A model generated the notes under the pieces. It worked only from the letters and a program-made list of their open reading frames with translations, did not search any database and was not told the DNA's origin. The position numbers and the translations under genes were made by a program. This document shows positions 62,055 through 64,000 of a stretch of DNA of 64,000 nt, in pieces. Location: assembly GCA_046710535.1 (NCBI GenBank), contig JBKEHH010000005.1:186001-250000 (forward strand), read 5' to 3'. The number at the start of each line of letters is the position of its first letter. Position 1 is the stretch's first letter. The DNA comes from CAWVSB01 sp046710535 (GTDB lineage: Bacteria > Pseudomonadota > Gammaproteobacteria > Pseudomonadales > CAWVSB01).

Positions 62055-64000
62055 ATGACTGACGAAACCAGCAACGAAGAACAACAAGAATACGGCTCGG
62101 ATAGCATCAAGGTATTAAAAGGCCTAGATGCGGTGCGAAAACGACCGGGTATGTATATTGGTGACACCGACGATGGTACCGGTTTACATCATATGGTTTT
62201 TGAAATCGTAGATAACTCTATTGATGAAGCCTTAGCTGGGCACTGTACAACGGTTAAAATTGTGATTCATCCCGATGAGTCTATTACCGTTTCAGATGAT
62301 GGGCGTGGCGTTCCAGTGGGTATGCATGAAGAAGGCGTGTCTGCTGCCGAAGTTATTATGACGGTATTGCACGCTGGCGGTAAGTTCGATGACAATAGTT
62401 ATAAGGTTTCTGGTGGTTTACACGGTGTCGGTGTATCCGTTGTAAATGCGTTGTCGGAAGAGTTAAAGCTGGTTATTCGCCGCGACGGTAAAGTGCATGA
62501 ACAAATTTATGTTCATGGTGTGCCACAAGCGCCGCTAGCAGTTATCGGTGAAACTGACACTAATGGTACCGAGGTTACTTTTAAAGCATCTCCCGCTACT
62601 TTCACTAATATTCAGTATCACTTTGATATCTTAGCTAAACGCCTTAGAGAGTTGTCGTTTCTTAACTCTGGCGTTGGTATCCTATTAAAAGACGAGCGTA
62701 GCGGCCGCGAAGAAGAATATCGCTATACAGGTGGTTTAGGGGCTTTTGTTGAATATTTAAATCAAAACAAAACCCCCATTAATAACATCTTCCATTTAAA
62801 AACGATGCAAGATGATATTGAGGTTGAAGTCGCCCTGCAGTGGAATGACGGATACCAGGAAAATTTATACTGTTATACAAATAACATTCCTCAGCGCGAT
62901 GGTGGTACTCACCTAGCAGGTTTTAGAGCAGCTCTTACTCGTTCATTAAATAGCTATATTGAAAAAGAAGGCTTGGGAAAAACCAGTAAAGTCAGTACCT
63001 CCGGTGACGATGCTAGAGAAGGCTTAACCGCTATAGTGTCAGTAAAGGTTCCAGATCCTAAGTTTTCATCACAGACTAAAGATAAGCTAGTGTCATCGGA
63101 AGTTAAGACCGCTGTAGAACAAGCTATGGGTAAACTATTTGGTGATCACCTTATTGAAAACCCAGGTGAAGCAAAAATTGTTGTGCAAAAAATGCTAGAT
63201 GCAGCGCGAGCCCGTGATGCAGCGCGCAAAGCCCGTGATATGACTCGCCGCAAAGGCGCACTGGACATCGCTGGTCTACCCGGTAAATTGGCTGACTGCC
63301 AAGAGAAAGATCCCGCCTTGTCTGAGCTGTATCTGGTGGAGGGTGATTCTGCTGGTGGTAGTGCTAAGCAAGGCCGTAACCGTAAGCAGCAAGCAATCTT
63401 GCCACTAAAAGGTAAAATTCTTAACGTTGAAAAAGCGCGTTTTGACAAAATGTTGTCTTCCGTAGAAGTCGGCACTATCGTTATCGCACTTGGCTGTGGT
63501 ATTGGTAAAGATGAATTTAATATCGATAAATTGCGTTATCACAATATTATAATCATGACTGATGCGGACGTTGATGGTTCGCACATCAGAACCTTGCTAC
63601 TGACTTTCTTCTTCCGTCAAATGCCAGAATTAATAGCCCGGGGCCATATTTATATAGCTCAACCGCCGCTATATAAACTAGGTAAAGGCAAGCAAGAGCA
63701 GTATGTTAAAGACGAAGAATCATTGAGTACTTATTTAACTCAATCCGCTTTAGAGGGCGGCTCACTGCATGTTAACCAAGATGCGCCAGGAATTAGTGGT
63801 GAAGCATTAGAGGGGCTAATTACCCAATATCGCAAAGGAATGGCCACAATTGACCGGTTGTCGCAACTATATCCGCCTGCATTGTTGCACTCGGTTATTC
63901 ATATGGACGAATTAGCGACAGACTCACTGATTGATGAAGACGCTGTTGGCAAATGGTGTTCGGCTTTAGATACACGTTTAAATGAAGCGAGTACGGGTTC
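62055..64000 (+). CDS. gyrB: DNA gyrase subunit B (C-terminal end beyond the window)
   Basis: The frame from ATG 62055 stays open to the window end, giving about 648 of some 800 residues. GHKL ATPase motifs are seen: VDNSIDEALAG, SDDGRGVPV and LHGVGVSVVNALS. TOPRIM motifs follow: VEGDSAGGSAKQGRN and TDADVDGSHI. DNA gyrase introduces negative supercoils. It starts 48 bp after recF. The remaining tail is outside the window. Confidence 0.98.
   Translation, partial: MTDETSNEEQQEYGSDSIKVLKGLDAVRKRPGMYIGDTDDGTGLHHMVFEIVDNSIDEALAGHCTTVKIVIHPDESITVSDDGRGVPVGMHEEGVSAAEVIMTVLHAGGKFDDNSYKVSGGLHGVGVSVVNALSEELKLVIRRDGKVHEQIYVHGVPQAPLAVIGETDTNGTEVTFKASPATFTNIQYHFDILAKRLRELSFLNSGVGILLKDERSGREEEYRYTGGLGAFVEYLNQNKTPINNIFHLKTMQDDIEVEVALQWNDGYQENLYCYTNNIPQRDGGTHLAGFRAALTRSLNSYIEKEGLGKTSKVSTSGDDAREGLTAIVSVKVPDPKFSSQTKDKLVSSEVKTAVEQAMGKLFGDHLIENPGEAKIVVQKMLDAARARDAARKARDMTRRKGALDIAGLPGKLADCQEKDPALSELYLVEGDSAGGSAKQGRNRKQQAILPLKGKILNVEKARFDKMLSSVEVGTIVIALGCGIGKDEFNIDKLRYHNIIIMTDADVDGSHIRTLLLTFFFRQMPELIARGHIYIAQPPLYKLGKGKQEQYVKDEESLSTYLTQSALEGGSLHVNQDAPGISGEALEGLITQYRKGMATIDRLSQLYPPALLHSVIHMDELATDSLIDEDAVGKWCSALDTRLNEASTG

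Noticed and set aside
61833..62087. Minus-strand frame across the second parS, also reading FHVEH
   Set aside because: The FHVEH arises because the parS palindrome reads the same on both strands; the frame lies within recF.
1..64000. CRISPR arrays, tRNA or rRNA genes, complete insertion sequences
   Set aside because: I looked for regular short repeats, tRNA-like cloverleaf stretches and transposase motifs and saw none that I can support.

Overview
The window is a chromosomal segment of a marine-type gammaproteobacterium. It spans the replication-origin neighbourhood on the right and a surface-polysaccharide locus on the left. Gene order at the right end (atpIBEFHAGDC, parAB, rsmG, mnmG, mnmE, yidC, yidD, rnpA, rpmH, then dnaA, dnaN, recF, gyrB) is the classical gammaproteobacterial origin arrangement. 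The moderate GC content and the neighbourhood of ubiC/ubiA with a rubredoxin-rubredoxin reductase fusion suggest a Cellvibrionales-like marine bacterium. That placement is an inference from gene content only.

Positions 1-19.3 kb form a polysaccharide locus of the ABC-transporter type. It holds a partial GT4 glycosyltransferase, GT2 enzymes, gmd and fcl (GDP-L-fucose synthesis), a Wzm-like permease and a Wzt-like ATPase that carries an extra C-terminal methyltransferase domain. Next come a methyltransferase-like protein, a GT77-like transferase, a sulfotransferase/coiled-coil/GT2 fusion with internal DNA repeats, a putative GT-B protein and another GT2. A decayed membrane sulfatase with a pseudopilin-like tail follows. 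The locus ends with a four-gene cassette: two cytidylyltransferases, a dehydroquinate-synthase-like protein and an SDR. This cassette looks like a pathway for an unusual CMP-activated sugar or cyclitol.

Positions 19.4-37.9 kb hold metabolic genes: rubredoxin-rubredoxin reductase, ubiC, a dicarboxylate symporter, ubiA, a FemAB-like acyltransferase, an HsaA-like flavin monooxygenase, a DUF938 methyltransferase, yaaA, an M48 lipoprotein protease interrupted by an amber codon, a TRAP transporter with a thioesterase, uvrD, a HexR/RpiR regulator, an F420-type nitroreductase-fold protein and an outer-membrane-like protein. Positions 38-41.3 kb carry glmS and glmU, which supply UDP-GlcNAc to envelope synthesis.

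Positions 41.4-64 kb contain the ATP synthase operon, the ParAB partition genes and tRNA/rRNA modification genes, then the origin. Genes left of about 57.8 kb run leftward and genes right of it run rightward, so replication and transcription are co-directional from an origin between rpmH and dnaA. DnaA boxes lie there. A second AT-rich region with DnaA boxes lies between mnmG and mnmE, beside a remnant of an FG-GAP repeat gene. Two perfect parS palindromes lie inside recF, the expected targets of the ParB encoded 12 kb away.

The best candidates for new biology are the Wzt-methyltransferase fusion together with the sulfotransferase/coiled-coil/GT2 protein (a possible capping and chain-length-ruler system), and the dehydroquinate-synthase-like sugar-nucleotide cassette. 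Three loci carry in-frame stops or frameshifts: the sulfatase, the M48 protease and the FG-GAP gene.
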